A DNA stretch of 64,000 nucleotides from Agelaius tricolor (Eukaryota; Chordata; Aves; Passeriformes; Icteridae): NCBI GenBank assembly GCA_023055355.1, contig JALJCS010000001.1, positions 83,554,881-83,618,880 on the forward strand, in the 5' to 3' direction. Below, one piece after another: positions 12,341-25,255 of the stretch. The translations under genes were made by a program, and so were the position numbers. The first letter of the stretch is position 1; the number at the start of each line of letters is the position of its first letter. Below the pieces are notes generated by a model. The model was given only the letters and a program-made list of their open reading frames with translations, had not been told where the DNA came from and did not search any database.

Positions 12341-12783
12341 GTCCATGAAGAAGGTCAGAGGGATGTTTGCACCTTTCCTATGAAGACAGGCTGAAAGAGT
12401 TAGGGTTGTTGATCCTGGAGAAGAAAAGGCTCTGGGGAGACCTCATTGAGATCTTCCAGTACCTAAAGGTGGCTTATAAGAAAGAAGGAGGCACATTTTA
12501 CCCCAGGAGATAGTGATATGATAAGGTAGGATGGCTTTAAACTAAAAGAGGAGTTACTGAGATTAGATGTTTGGAGAAAATTCTTACTGTGTGGTAAGGC
12601 CCTGAAAATTTGCCCAGGGAAGTTATGGATGCCTCATCTCTAGAGGAGTTCAAGGCCAGGATGGATGGGGCTTTGAGCAACTTGGTCTAGTGGAAGGTTC
12701 CCTGACCATGGCAGGAGGTAGAATAAGATTATCTGTAAGATCCCTTCCAACCCAAACCATTATAAGATTTTATGATTCTGTGA
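12341..12783 (+). mobile_element. CR1 LINE 3' fragment, about 440 bp
   Basis: The sequence follows the CR1 3' region. It passes from the end of the ORF2 part (GACAGGCTGAAAGAGTTAGG, with GGAGACCTCATTGAGATCTT downstream) through the 3' UTR (TTCAAGGCCAGGATGGATGG, CCCTTCCAACCCAAACCATT) to the terminal TATGATTCTGTGAC. It is in sense orientation, 5'-truncated and clearly diverged, so it is an old non-functional copy. No target-site duplication is expected for CR1. The start is approximate to about 20 bp. Confidence 0.9.
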
Positions 12784-15177
12784 CTAATATTTCTCATGGG
12801 CAGTGAAATCCCTCATTATACCCCAACACAATGCCATGCCTCCCTACCATTTGGTATATCTTAAAAAGTATATAAATATATATAAAAGCCAGCTTATATC
12901 CCAGTGATCTTCAGACACAACATTTCTAGTCAATGCCTCAAAGATGAACACCATAGGGTACACTAAGTCAGTTTCTTTACAGCCCAGATGGGAAAGGTAA
13001 CACTGCCATGTCCTCTTGCTGCCAATGCAACCGAACTCAGCAGGGGATGAGCTTAGAGGAGCAAACATGCAGCAGGAAGTTTTAGGGGTACACTAAATTC
13101 TTATTTTCTTCCTGTACAGCAAGACCAAATTGGGAACACTTGTTCTTAACTTAGTAGTGACCAGGAATAAAAAGCAGAGTTTGAGGCATGCCATTGTGTA
13201 TCACACCCTGGACTCTGGAGTCTGGGTACAACCAGAAAGGCTCAGACTGTTTTTTGTCTCCTGGCCTGTTTTGGTTTTTTTTTTCCCCAGTCATGTATGA
13301 AGCAATGAAAAGAGATCACAGGAAAACCCATCTCTTTGCTCATTATGCTTCCTGCTGTTTAGTGTGCAGCTACTCACATGAGGTATGTATTTGCATGCAG
13401 CTTTTCCTTTGCTTTGCCTGTGACTAACCAGAGAGAGGAACTCCAAAGAGACTCGTTAAACCTATGAAAGCTGCCACAGTTTGTCACATGTGGCTATGCA
13501 CACGCAAGCAGAGCATTGCTTTATTGTAAGCTGCAAGTCTCTCTTTCTGCAACAATAGTATTTCATGTCATTGCTTTAGTCTCAAGAGAAGCTGCTATTA
13601 AATGGTAGATGTTAGTTTAATATTAATAATTGTCTTAACTTCATACATCTACAGGTTTTCATCTAGTAAAAGGGAGCTATTCATTTTTTTCTCATGAAAA
13701 CAACATTCCTCTGAAGGGAATTTAACAGATGTACGGAGGCTGATGGCAGGTGCAGCATAATGAAAGCAAGACACTTTGAACTGTCAGTGGCTCTCTAACT
13801 GCTCTTTGTATTACCCTGGCAGAGGTGTGCCTGCTCCAGTTCAAAACAGCTGCTCTCTCACAAGTGTACTCCTGGCTCCCATTCACCACCCTGCAAGGAA
13901 AAGCAGGGCTGCACAAGGAGAAAAAATATAGAAAAAAAAATCTGGATCAGGTGAAAAACATCTGCCTGAACATCAGTATAGTTTAGAGCAGTCAAGAGAG
14001 CCTGTAATGTTTTATATAACTTGCATATTGTCATTTTTAAGGGGGAAGGCTCAGAAAATGAAGATTCATTAAAGCTGTAGCACTGAGTGTCAGGCAAACC
14101 TCTTTCATCATCCAGCACACCACCGTGGGGAGTGCTGCTCTTCTGCAGAGTGTTCTCCGTTTTTCTCCAGGTACTATTAAATTGGTGCTAGGGCTTCTGC
14201 CACTTTTCTCTTGGAAAAGATATTAATAGGTCTTAGCAGTAAGGGATGTTTCTTTCTAGCTAAACTACAAAAAGTCTTTATCCCATTTTATCTTATTTTA
14301 ATTATGTTACTAGTTTGTAAGGCATTAAAAGCATCTCATTGTGCCCTTTTTTTGCATTCTTCACCTTTTTGTCATTTGAATAACAAAGTTGCCTATATTC
14401 AACATTCTCCACTTATTAATCTTTTGACCATTTAATCAATTTTGTGCCTTTCTTTTTTCTTCATAATTCCCTTGTCTCTGTCCATATCTTTCCTGATGAA
14501 ACTCTCAGAACTCTCTGCAATATTAATAAAGAATGCATAAGACTGTTGTAAAAAGGTTTCTTAACATGGTTTTTGGGTGGCCTGTAAATCTCTTGTGGTA
14601 AAGTCATAGTGTAAGCTATACAGCTCACCTGAAATTATTAAGTCTTCATACTAAGATCACAAGATATATAATTTTGAGACTGGTGCGGAGGTATTTTCTA
14701 ATACTATTGATCTTCTAAAACTATTTTTCTAATACTCTTTCTTCAAGTCTATTTTTCTTTCATTTTTGTTTGTCTTAGTTAATTAGTGGAGTTTTTTCCA
14801 AGAGGAATTTATATCCTTCTACACTGTATATAGAAGCCCTTCTGTTCTGCCATGTTCTTTTTTATCCATGTGACTACACAAGGAATGGGACTACCTTTCC
14901 TGAGGCAGACACTGGGGCTTCTGGACTGTGGTCAGAAGGAGCAGGGATTGAAAACAAGACTATAACTACTCTATGCAATTGTGGATGCAATAGTCTAATG
15001 TTGTCTGCTTCTAGAAGGCATGGGAGGATGCAATTGCTATTGCATTTTACCATTGATGAAGATTTAAAGAGAAACACAAAATATTCTCAGTGCCCACAGA
15101 AGGTTGTCTCAATTCCCGTTGTCAAATATCTTATTTATTAGAACAGGAGAAATGTTCAGGCCACGTCATTCCACGTT
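12784..15177. other. Unique non-coding stretch
   Basis: No exon, RNA gene or repeat family is recognised between the two CR1 fragments. The minus-strand frames at 13722-14118 overlap each other in different registers and carry no domain. The stretch is AT-rich with T-runs, for example near 13270. Confidence 0.55.
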
Positions 15178-15485
15178 ACCATGGAATCTGTCATTCTCTA
15201 CAAATACCTGAAAGGAGGTTGTGACAAGGGATAGGACAAGAGGAAATGTTCTCAAGTTGCACCAGGCCAGGTTTCAATTAGATTGGAAAAAGGAAAATGT
15301 CATCAGGCACAGGAACAAGCTGCCCAGGTAAGTGGTGGGATTGTTGTATCTGGAAGTGTTCAAAAGGTGCATGGATGTGATGCTTGGGATATGGTTTAGC
15401 AGGGAACATGCTGGTGCTGGGTTAACAGTTGGTCTCAGTGATCTTGGAGGTATTTTCCAGCCTTAGAGATTCTAAGATTCTATGA
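15178..15485 (+). mobile_element. CR1 LINE 3' fragment, different subfamily, about 310 bp
   Basis: CR1-like landmarks in order are TACAAATACCTGAAAGGAGG, a GGGATAGGACAAGAGG block, the GGAACAAGCTGCCCAGGTAA block, GTTAACAGTTGGTCTCAGTG and a terminal GATTCTAAGATTCTATGA. The body differs from the 12.3-kb copy (it has the GTTAACAGTTGG-type tail and not the CCCAAACCATT-type tail), so it comes from another CR1 subfamily. It is 5'-truncated and diverged. Confidence 0.88.
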
Positions 15486-18400
15486 ATCTTGGAGGACATA
15501 CTGTATCTTTACATAATTAATTGACTAAATGCTGCCAAAACAAATTATACCTGAATTATTAGTATATAATCAGAGATCTGTTTCTCAATATCTGTCTTCC
15601 CATTGTGAGTGTACTGCATTCTCTGTGAGATTTTGACTGAGAAAGGGAGATCTGCCATCTAGCACACTGTTTTTAATCAATACTGATTCTGAATATCTTG
15701 CAAAACAGTGGTTTACTCTACTGATTTAATTTTTGAATTGTATGTATTTGGAAATACATATTTTACTGCCTTTCCTATGAAGTAACAGACCATACTACAT
15801 AGGCTTATTGATATGCTTCATTCAAGAAATGGTGGCCCCAGCTCAATAAAGCACTTAATCATGTGCTTAAAATTAAATATATCCTTGAGTATATGACTGA
15901 AAATCCCCCTGCAGAAGGGTTTTGCTGAACAAAGGTGGCCTTAGGCATATGTCTGGGTACTCTGCTGAATGAGTGAGTACCTACTTGTGGGCCCTACTAC
16001 TCTGTGAGTTGAATGGAGTCACTCAAAGTGTATAAAATTAAGCATGTTTATGACATGTTTATGATTTTGAAGGATCAATACTTTATATCTGGGAGCAGAT
16101 ATTCACATGAGGAGCCCTTTAATAACAAAAGGATTCAGAACAGGTCTTTTTTAAGTAGCAGTTTTTTAAAAAATCCTTAATAAAAAGTGTAAATTGCAAA
16201 GTAATGGTGTTAGTTCAGTTCCCTAAGGCAAGCTTTACATCATCATGTTTGTGTACAGTAAATAAGCCTACAGAGAAAAAAAAAACCCAGACCAATAAAT
16301 GGATTATAGAAATGAGTTCGTTAATGAAACTTTACACAGCAAGATATTTGCCAGTGAAGGCAAAATGTGTGGCTGAAACACTGTTAAAAATAAAGTTTCT
16401 TTAGTCTGTCTAATATTTCATTGGCCTTTGATACATATATTTACATAAATATGTTTTCTTATGACTCCCTTGAAGAAGGGATTTAGTGTTTGGATGCTGA
16501 AGATTCATGTTAAAAAATATATTAAAAAATCCTTTCTGCAACATAAGGAGAAACTCAGGAAATCAAGTTACCAGCAAAACAATAAGGCAGGTTAGAGTGA
16601 GCTGAACATATTTTGTCCTTAAGTGTGAAAAGGCAAACAGCCCTGAAATGTTAAGCTTCTGTGTTAAAAAACTTGAGGCCCCAACCATACAATGTCTTGT
16701 ACACATGAAGCCTGAACTAATACAGGGCACCTTTAGATCAATCATCTGCTTTTATCAGCCTTCTCCTCTTTGTCTACTGGCAGAGTGGATTTAAGCTATT
16801 CTTGTGTGATACAAAATTCAGAGCATCTAGCAGAGCAGAGGAAATTTCGATAAAACTTCATTTTTACAGATCACTTACATACTGAATGAAGCTGCTCTTA
16901 TCACTAGGCACATGCTTTGACTCAAATACCTGCACTGTCCTGGTTTGTTTTCTAAGCAGCCAGTGCCCTTCTGTGATGAGCACTGAGTACCTCAGAGAGA
17001 CAAAGGTGTAGGCTCAAGCAGCTGCTGCACTGGCCAACATGCTGCTGCTCAGCCAGGCTTTTAGGAAACATACACAGACAAGGAAGCTATGCTGCAGACT
17101 CCTGAGGTCAAACATTTATCATTACAGGCATCATTTCCTGATATTAGAGGCTCCAAATCATTAGTCTTTTAATACACAATATCAATAGATGTAATGAAAA
17201 ATGCACAGGATGTAGAGAATCCCCTGAATCTTAATGTACTCTCTGCCATTGGAAGCATAATGCAGTGTCTGTGTCAGCTGAGCTGGAGAAAAACAATGGG
17301 TCAAATGGTGAAAATGGAGAGGAAGGCAGCAGCTAAGCCTCTGATTCTGGTGTGTGAATGCAAATTGCCTCTGTTCCCTGGGTCAGCACAAGCTGTGCCT
17401 CTGGAAATATCCCGAGATGAGTGGGATTTCTGCAGCATGCATGGCTGTTCTGGCTCCTGCACAGTGAGATGTTTCACACTGTGCACAGCAGATGGGAGCT
17501 GGGAAGTTCAGCCCAGGCACTGAAGCTTGCATACATACACACACAAAAAATAAATACATATATTGTGTGTGTCACCAGGCCCTGGCAGAGCTGCTCTGGG
17601 AGCCCCTCACTGGGCTGTATCCGGGTGCATGGGCACTTCATCCTTGCATGCCCCTGGCACATCACATGAGCAGGGTTGCTCTACCAGCACATGGATGCTC
17701 ACAGATAAGTGATACTAAACCTTCAGGACCATTGCTGAGCCCTTTCTTTGCAGATTCTCCAGCAGACCAAACCCATCTTTTCCCAGGGTGTGAGTATTGT
17801 GACTTTGCTGAGTTTAAAAGTAACTTTCTAAGGATCTACAATCATTGAAAGTAAGCAGAAAATTTATCTGATTAAAAAAAATTAGTTGCCTTTTTAAATT
17901 GTAGCAGCAGATGTAGCTGTGAATAACAACAGACTGATGAAATCCCGTACCCCTTGTTCTGCTTCAATTTTTTCTCTGCTTTGAGTTCTCACAGGATATG
18001 CAGAAGATCTTCAAGTGAGATGGGGATCCTCCTCCTGTGTCAGGTTTTCTGAATCACAAATCCATCAAACTCAAAGAGACAGCAATAACACCATATTAGT
18101 TTCTCCATCCTATTGAGCTTTTATATTGCCCAGTCCAGAGGCTTGGGAAAGCTGTTTTTTGCTCAGCATAAGGCAGCCTCACCTAAAACCAGCCAACTAA
18201 AGCCTCAACTAAAGCCAGTCTAACCTCTCTCCATTATTCATGATTAAGAACAGTTTATCCTCAACCGGTTTTAATTGTTAGATGCACTTTGAATTTTTAA
18301 AAAAAAATTTCTACCAATTCTGTTGTGCAGTATTGCTGCAGTGATTTCCATTTCGGATAAAATAAAATGCTGAATTAAATTTCATTTATTACCTTTATCT

Positions 18401-21200
18401 CCTCCACTCCTTTCTCCATGTCTGTTTGTTTGCTCAAGTGTTGAATATGTCTATATTTTTTAATGTAAATGTACTTTTACAAGTTTTTACACGCAACGTT
18501 TAATCTGTACAGCATTGGTGTGGGAGATAAATAACTTGGTTTTGATTGTACATGGCTGTGTATACATGAGGACATTTCTTGATGCGGTGATTTCATTAGT
18601 TTAGTCAGAATCTCTAAACTGTAAACCAACAGTAACCCTGATGACAAAAAAACGATGTTAAATTTCATTGAGAGGCTGCTTTCTGGAAAGATAGCCATGA
18701 AAGCACAGACAAAAAGTGCTTTTTGAACTGATCTCTTCAAAAGATTTTCTACCCAGATGCCCATGAGAATCTGAAATATACTGACACATATGGGTTTTCT
18801 TCAGCTCTTGCTTCTCTACAAGGCTTGTGTGAGAAATATAGTTCCAGGGAAAGCCTTAAATATTTCTATTTCTCACTGCAAGAAGCATTACTACCAATCC
18901 ATCACATAAGCTGAGATTTCCAAACTCATTTCTAGCCCAATTTAGCAGACATACAACTTTGGATAATTAGGGCAAGTTCTTTGTTCTTTTCTGAACAAAA
19001 CTGTAGTTCCCTGAGCATCTCCCTTGCCACAGAAGTTACCTCAACTTTGTTCCTAGGCAGGAAGCTGCATCCCAGTATTCAAGTGCTGCTCTCAGGTTTT
19101 TGAAGCATAATGGAGCTTTAGGCCTTTGAGGGGAGGATGAGGAGGATTTGAAGGAGAAGGTCAGAGATTGCTAAATTAAGGCTTTTCATTTTGTTCTTGA
19201 GAAATGAAGAGTGAGATGCAGTACTAGAAGCCAATTCACCGCTCAAGAGGCCAGAAGCATCCCCTGGAGATGTTTCTCCCACACTTCACTCACCACAGAA
19301 AGAGCCCAAGGTAACAAGGCTCCTGTTTGGGTGCCTGAAATAAGTGCTTAAAATTAGGTAGACTGATCTTTCTCTCCTTTACATTATTACAAATCCCCCT
19401 TTTTGCTCTTCGGTAGAGCTTGCACAGGGCAGTTCATTAACACAATATTGATGTTCTGTGACAAGTGAAGAGGCCAATAAGTGCAGTGCTTGCTGTAAAT
19501 TTTTTCACCCATTTGACACTTGTTTTTTCCTTAATTCTCTTAATGGTGCAGTGTGTTTTCCTATCCCAGTGACATTCAGTTGCATGTATTGTTAATTTTG
19601 GCTTTGTAGCTTGCATTTAGATTACAGCTTGTGTGTCCCCAAAGTGGTATCAGTTGCCTGAAATCTTGACTCCTCAGTGTTGTGTGGCTTGCAGAAATGT
19701 CAGCTGGTCCAAGGGAGCGGTTTTAAAAGAAGCAGAGCTGATCTGACATTCTTCAAAGGAAAGCCTGGGAGACTCATCTCTGCACCTGGGTTTGTTACAT
19801 ACACTGAGCAATGGGAAGAGAGCTATGAATGCTGTCACTCGAGCAGTGAAGAGGGACAGGCAGCCATGTCAAAAATGACAACGTTTCTTTTACTAGTCTT
19901 GCAAAAGATGTCTGCAGTGATGTGACTGCAGATGACATCAAACAACATAAGTGGCTGGTTTCTGCTGTAGATGGAAATTCATCCAGTTCCCTGTGTTCAC
20001 TGTGATGACTTTCAATGCTAATTCTCAGTGAGTGAGGCATGAAATATATTCACAGGCTATAAACAGTTAGGATACTTTTAAGTTATTTGAGGTACCTGTG
20101 ATGTAAACATCTGTGCCTCTTGCTTTTGTGCATTTTTTCCTGCATTTCAATTATGTAGTCAGAGAAACACTGGAAAACGGGAGAATAAGTTTGCTGATCT
20201 AGTTCTTTTTCCTTTTTGAAAGGAAAGAGTGCCTCATTGTCTGAGTAGAGGGAAACATAAGATAGAAGCACACTTTCATCTTCACCAATAAGGAAGAGAT
20301 CAGCTGAATTGATGCAAATGAGGTGCTTTTGAAAGTGATCCCCAAAGCTTGCTGTGTTCACTAAATAAAATCGTGGGTTGCTTAAACTTTCATTTGGAAA
20401 TCTAAACAATGTGAGATGGTATAAAAGATCAAAAAGTTTTATCTTGAGTTTTACTGCATAACTGTAATGCTCTTTGAAAATGAAGCTAAAGCCAGCATTC
20501 AGCACTGACAGTGTCCTGCAGCTCCAGCAGCCTGTGTGCTTCACTGTATTTTAAGAGGATGCTTCTAGGTCCTGACTTCAGATGACACTGTGCTTTTCTT
20601 AGGGTTACCTGGAGGAGAGAGGCTGCAGGGAGAAAGGAGGGAGAAACCTCCTGTGCCAGTGCAGAAGGTCACAGGAATGTGCTGACAGAAACTGCTCCCT
20701 GGCATCTGTAGAACTGGGAGGACAGTCTGTCAGTACCTCAAATCTAATCCAAGGCAGGTGGGGTTACAGTTGTATAAATAAGAAAGCAAGATCTTGTTCA
20801 GTATAAACTGATACCTTTTTTTTTAAATAGCAAAAAACTTCTTCCTCTTTCATGCATCACAATCCGCATCTGCATTTTCTGTTAGCTCCTCTGCTATATA
20901 CTCTGCTTTTACAGTCAGCTAAGAAGAAAGAGAGACATATTCCTGTCATGAATTTTGGATTTCAGTCTAATGGATTTTCACATAAAAGGCATATGTAGCT
21001 TCACCAGCAAGGGCCTGGCACTTCTCCCTTTTGCAGAGGGAAGATCTAGAGAGTAATGTGCAGCCTCTCTTCCTGACCACTCACCTTTAATTCTGGGTTT
21101 AGTACAATGGAATAGCTTTTATAGGATAGGATGAGAATATTTTCACCTTGAAATAGATTACCAGATGAGAAAAAATAATTTAAATAAAGAGAAGTAAGCC
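15486..21200. other. Unique non-coding stretch with the window's longest unexplained ORF
   Basis: No known gene or transposon is recognised. Two overlapping plus-strand frames and their shadows at 17.2-17.85 kb sit in a slightly GC-richer section and have no domain. The minus-strand frame at 20083-20550 is described separately. A short CA/GT-rich tract lies near 17530-17570. Confidence 0.5.
20083..20550 (-). other. Anonymous minus-strand ORF, about 153 codons
   Basis: This is the longest frame in the window not explained by a transposon. It has no ATG near its 5' end (the first candidate initiator is GTG at 20542-20544, and in-frame ATGs come only near the 3' end), so it could be coding only as an internal or terminal exon. 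The bases just upstream on that strand read AAAATACAG, a possible acceptor with a poor pyrimidine tract. The predicted peptide is mixed and not low-complexity, with a lysine/histidine-rich end. I recognise no family. By a rough estimate at about 61% A+T, a frame this long arises by chance in roughly one of every four such windows, so chance is a fair explanation. Confidence 0.12.
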
Positions 21201-21239
21201 CAGGACTCTTGCAATCTGGGTGTGCATCCTCACCACTGA

Positions 21240-21660
21240 GCAGCCTGAGTCATGAGCTGTGGTGGATGTCCCTGGAGCCACCCCAGAGGTTTGCCCTGTC
21301 CTGCCACCAGGAGCCTCTGCTGGAGTGGCATGTCAGCTCCTTGGCTTCTTCATGACCTCTTAGGCTGTCGGCATTTCACCTGGTGTGCTGGGCTGAGACC
21401 TCCAGCACCCAAGCAGCAGCCAGCTGGCTCCCTCAGGGTTCGGCTGAGGGCACCCGAAGGAGCTGCCGAGGCTGGTGAAGCGAGTTGGAATGCTGAACCA
21501 CCCAGTGGTGTTGGGCTCCTACACTGTAATAGTCTAACGTGGGTTGTGGGTTGAGAGGTTGCTGGGAGGGCTTCAACAAAACCTGCTGGATGGAGCCTCT
21601 CAGGGAAGAGCCTCAAGTTGGTTGTTTCTGGATCCTCCTTGGCTGCAAGCATCTAAGAGT
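21240..21660. other. GC-richer patch with several CpGs
   Basis: Against the AT-rich surroundings this patch is distinctly GC-rich and keeps CpGs, for example in GGCTGTCGGC, GTTCGGCTG, ACCCGAAGG and GCTGCCGAGG. Open frames of about 100 codons exist on both strands over the same bases, which reflects low stop-codon density in GC-rich DNA. It might be an unrecognised exon, an old LTR or a small regulatory island. No TATA box, polyadenylation signal or splice pair settles it. Confidence 0.3.
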
Positions 21661-23060
21661 TGCTTTTCTCCATCAAGGCTGAGACACTTATGGGTGTAGA
21701 AGGAAGCAGAAATACAAATACTTGAGTTGGAATTCATCTCATCTACCTTTAGGCATTTGTCCCATGAATGTTTATATACAAGCTGGTTACATCAGGATCC
21801 CATTGATAAAAAATAGGCCTTGCTGGGATGTGATTCATCAGGCTGATGTTTTCAGCATCTTTGGAGTCTCCTCTGTATTAGTATGTTTATTTGCCATACC
21901 TAATTATTGTAGTCTTCTGATAAAGGTGCAGTAAGAACACTGTCCTTCCTTTTTAAAAATTAATTTCTCCAGATATCTGTGTCATAAAAGAGTAGTAAAG
22001 AGGAAAAAAGATTTAACGTTTCTCTCTTTTGAAATGCCAGGAAATAAAGAAGGGAAGTAGATCTGAATTTAGATGGATCCATAGGGTCCATATATTTGTG
22101 ACCTGACACAGTATCCATTTGCTCATTAATAACTCTTCAACATTCAATAAAGTAGAATAAAAGCTTCTATTTTATTAAATATTAATTAACCTTTTAATAT
22201 TTTTAGGGAAGGCTATAGGAGTAAAGCACTGATGGAGGGAGATAACTGAAGGGATAACAGTAAATGAGACACAATTTCCCCGATTTCTAGCAAAAGCTCT
22301 TTTGGCTTTGTGCTACCACTTTATCTAATTATATCTGATTTTTTTCAACAACAAAACATATAGAGAAAGAAAAAGAGAAGAAAGCACAAACAGCTTGGCT
22401 CTTTGGAAAAAAAAAATTGTCACTGAAAGCAATTTTTCCCCCTCTTTGTTTACTGATGAAGGTGAAGCAGTAACTCAACATGCAGGTACAGACGTGATAA
22501 TTTACTTGTCAGTTAGGTGGTGGAAAAATCATTCTTAATGATAATTGTTGTATTAAGGTTTTTCTTCTTCTTTTTTTTTTTTAACATGAAGGCAGCTGAC
22601 TATTCTTTTTCAACAGTGCACTCTACTGTTATTTATTCCTGGCCCTTATAACCCTACAGGTATTTGTTCACCATCAGAGTCAGAGAGGGATATATTGTGT
22701 TTTATCATTCAGCACAAAGGCTATCTGTGGTCCTGAGTCTGGTCTTCTCTACCCATTTGGCAATGCTATTCATGGTTGTTAAGGATGTGCAGATAGAAAA
22801 GGTACCTATGATTTGGTTGTATTCACTTGTTGACAGAATCAACCCTTACTTTCCTTTAGATGGCTATTTCTCAAATGCAGTAGATCATAAATTTAATCAG
22901 TGATTTTATAGTATCTTTAGCACATCTGTTGAACTTGTATACATAATGAATTTAAGTGATTTAATAATGTATTTTAAGCATTCAAAATAAAAGGCAAGGG
23001 GAGTTACCTCTTTGGAAAGATGGTGGTTGTTTAGTTCAACTGGCTAGAGGTAAAATAAAT

Positions 23061-23080
23061 TTTGTTTGTTTGTTTGTTTG
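23061..23080. repeat. (TTTG)5 microsatellite
   Basis: Five perfect TTTG units lie between TAAATAAA and CAGTGATGG. Confidence 0.9.
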
Positions 23081-25240
23081 CAGTGATGGGGATGGTATGC
23101 AGTTGACATAAATGGGAATAATGCAAATTAATTTGTTTTGAAAACCTTCACCCTGAAAAGTCAGATGATTCAGCAGCAACGGAATGTGGTATCAAGTAAC
23201 CATCCCAGTTGAGAACACAGTGAAAAGACAGGAGAGCAGGTAAAGATTGCAGCTGTCATAAGCAGTAAAAGGTGTACTTAGTAAAGAGAACATGCAAGTA
23301 CAACAGAGGTGAGTTTTTCTTCACTTCTAATTAAGCCAACACAATAAAATAGAAAGGAATATTGTGATGTATCAGTGCATGCAGGAGGCAGTGTGAACAG
23401 GATCCTGGCCTCCTGGCTTGGCTTCTTTCCATGACTCTGATGAGTAAAGCCCATGCCCATGAAGAATTCAAGTCCCCAAAAAGATTTCTTAGCCAAAGAT
23501 CTGTGAAGGACAGGACTTGAAGTTATGTATGGGCCATTAGCGAGGGAGATGCCATCAGCAACAACTTGTTATGAACAAATATGTTTGTCAGACCCTCTAT
23601 AACCCATCACCTGAGTGCAGGTCAAGTTACAATCTACTTCCATCTACTGCAGCCCCACTGCAGATGAAACATGCAGAACCAACAATTATAATGGGGCCAC
23701 AAGTAAGATGTACACTAGGAGATAAGAATGGAAAGAAAGATTTGCTGCATGGAAGGAGAGGTGAGAGATGAAGCTGGAGGTCAGTTTCCTGCTCCTATTG
23801 TTACCAGTGGTTTGGGGAGCACAAGGGCTTAGCATGCTGCTCTCCCACAGCAGCAGCTGCCACCCCAGAAACAATGATACTTCCCTTAAAAACAGCAAAA
23901 AACCTGTGTTTTCAGGCCTACAGGCATAGCTCACGAGGCACAGGAGGGTCACAATAATCAGGTCATCCTCAGCAATCTGCTGCTTTATCTAACCATATCC
24001 CTTGGTCCCAGCATGGCCAGATTGCAGATCTGTCCTGCCCAAAATGAGCAGTTTGCCTGATCTTACTTAGGCAACATCACCATCTAGTAAAATTTTAATG
24101 ATGCCACTTTAATAAGGCTGGAGTTTCCTTTTTTCTCCTTGTCTTCTTTGTGACACAGCAGAGCCCTTCAGAATGTATTAGCCCTCAAAGCAAGACCTTC
24201 ACAGAAAGAAAGGCAAAAATTATTTCCAAAATTTGGTAGTAACAAATAATTTCTTTATTAAATATATTACAAGAATTACATTTCCTTTTTACAGCTCCCT
24301 TTAGTCTCCCTAAATCCACTTTATAAAATGTTTTGCAGCAAAAACTGTTTACAGGCAAGGTAGTCTTTGTGGATTAGGGTGTTTTAAGTATCATTTTTCC
24401 TTTTCCACCAACAGAGGGAGTACAGTTATCTTTCCCCTCCAGAGCTTTTGGTCATAAGGCTTAGTTATGTGAGACCAGTAACTTACTGTGGGTGTTACAC
24501 GTGTTAGGGCAGCAGGTCAGTCAGGTCTTGCTTTGCAATCTTTAGAAAATCATGGTGCAGTATAAACCAGATCAGACTGTGTAAGATTAAATCAGAATAT
24601 CTGGTACTGTGGGCTGAATGGATGTTGCAACAATTATGAGATGCATATCAAAATTTTGCAATGTGGTGCATTCACTTAAGGACTAGTGATGAGATCTGTT
24701 AATTGCATTATATTATCTACTCATAACTGCACCATTAATGCATGTCAGCACCACTCCTGACAGGGTTGGCTTGAGGGGTTTTTACTGCCGTAGGCAAACT
24801 GGAAAGTGTGTGCCACTCTTAGCCACATTGACTTCCAGAGTAAACAGTCAAAACATTCAGTTGTATCTAGGTTTCAATTTTAAATTATACACCGATGACT
24901 TATTTAGGTAATTAGGGCTATATTATCCACCCCAACAGCCAGAAGATGTTTTATGAAGAGGAGTCTTCATAAAAGTAATTACATTTCTTTCCTTATCCCT
25001 TCTGGACTATGAAGTACTAGTGCAATTGGACTGCCTAGTGAGAATTTGGGAAATGCAAAAAGCATGAGGCTGGGAAAACTAGATATTTATTGCCCAAGGC
25101 CATATCCTCTTTGTGGCATCAGAGCCTGGCTGACCTGAAGGGAAATGCCTGAAAAAGTTAGTACTGGCTCTGTCAGTTCTTTCTACCCTAAATTTTTCTC
25201 TGTGTCCTTTTGTCTTGTATTGCTCCCAAATTAATATTAG

Positions 25241-25255
25241 CCCCCCCCCCCCCCC
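25241..25255. repeat. Poly(C)/poly(G) run of 15
   Basis: Fifteen consecutive C are flanked by TATTAG and AAATTCC. Long G/C homopolymers are uncommon compared with A/T runs and are prone to length error in sequencing, so the exact length should be treated with care. Confidence 0.9.

Noticed and set aside
16935..17120. TGTCCTGGTTTG at 16937 resembles the start of the family A LTR
   Set aside because: Similarity ends after about 12 bases and none of the later LTR blocks follow.
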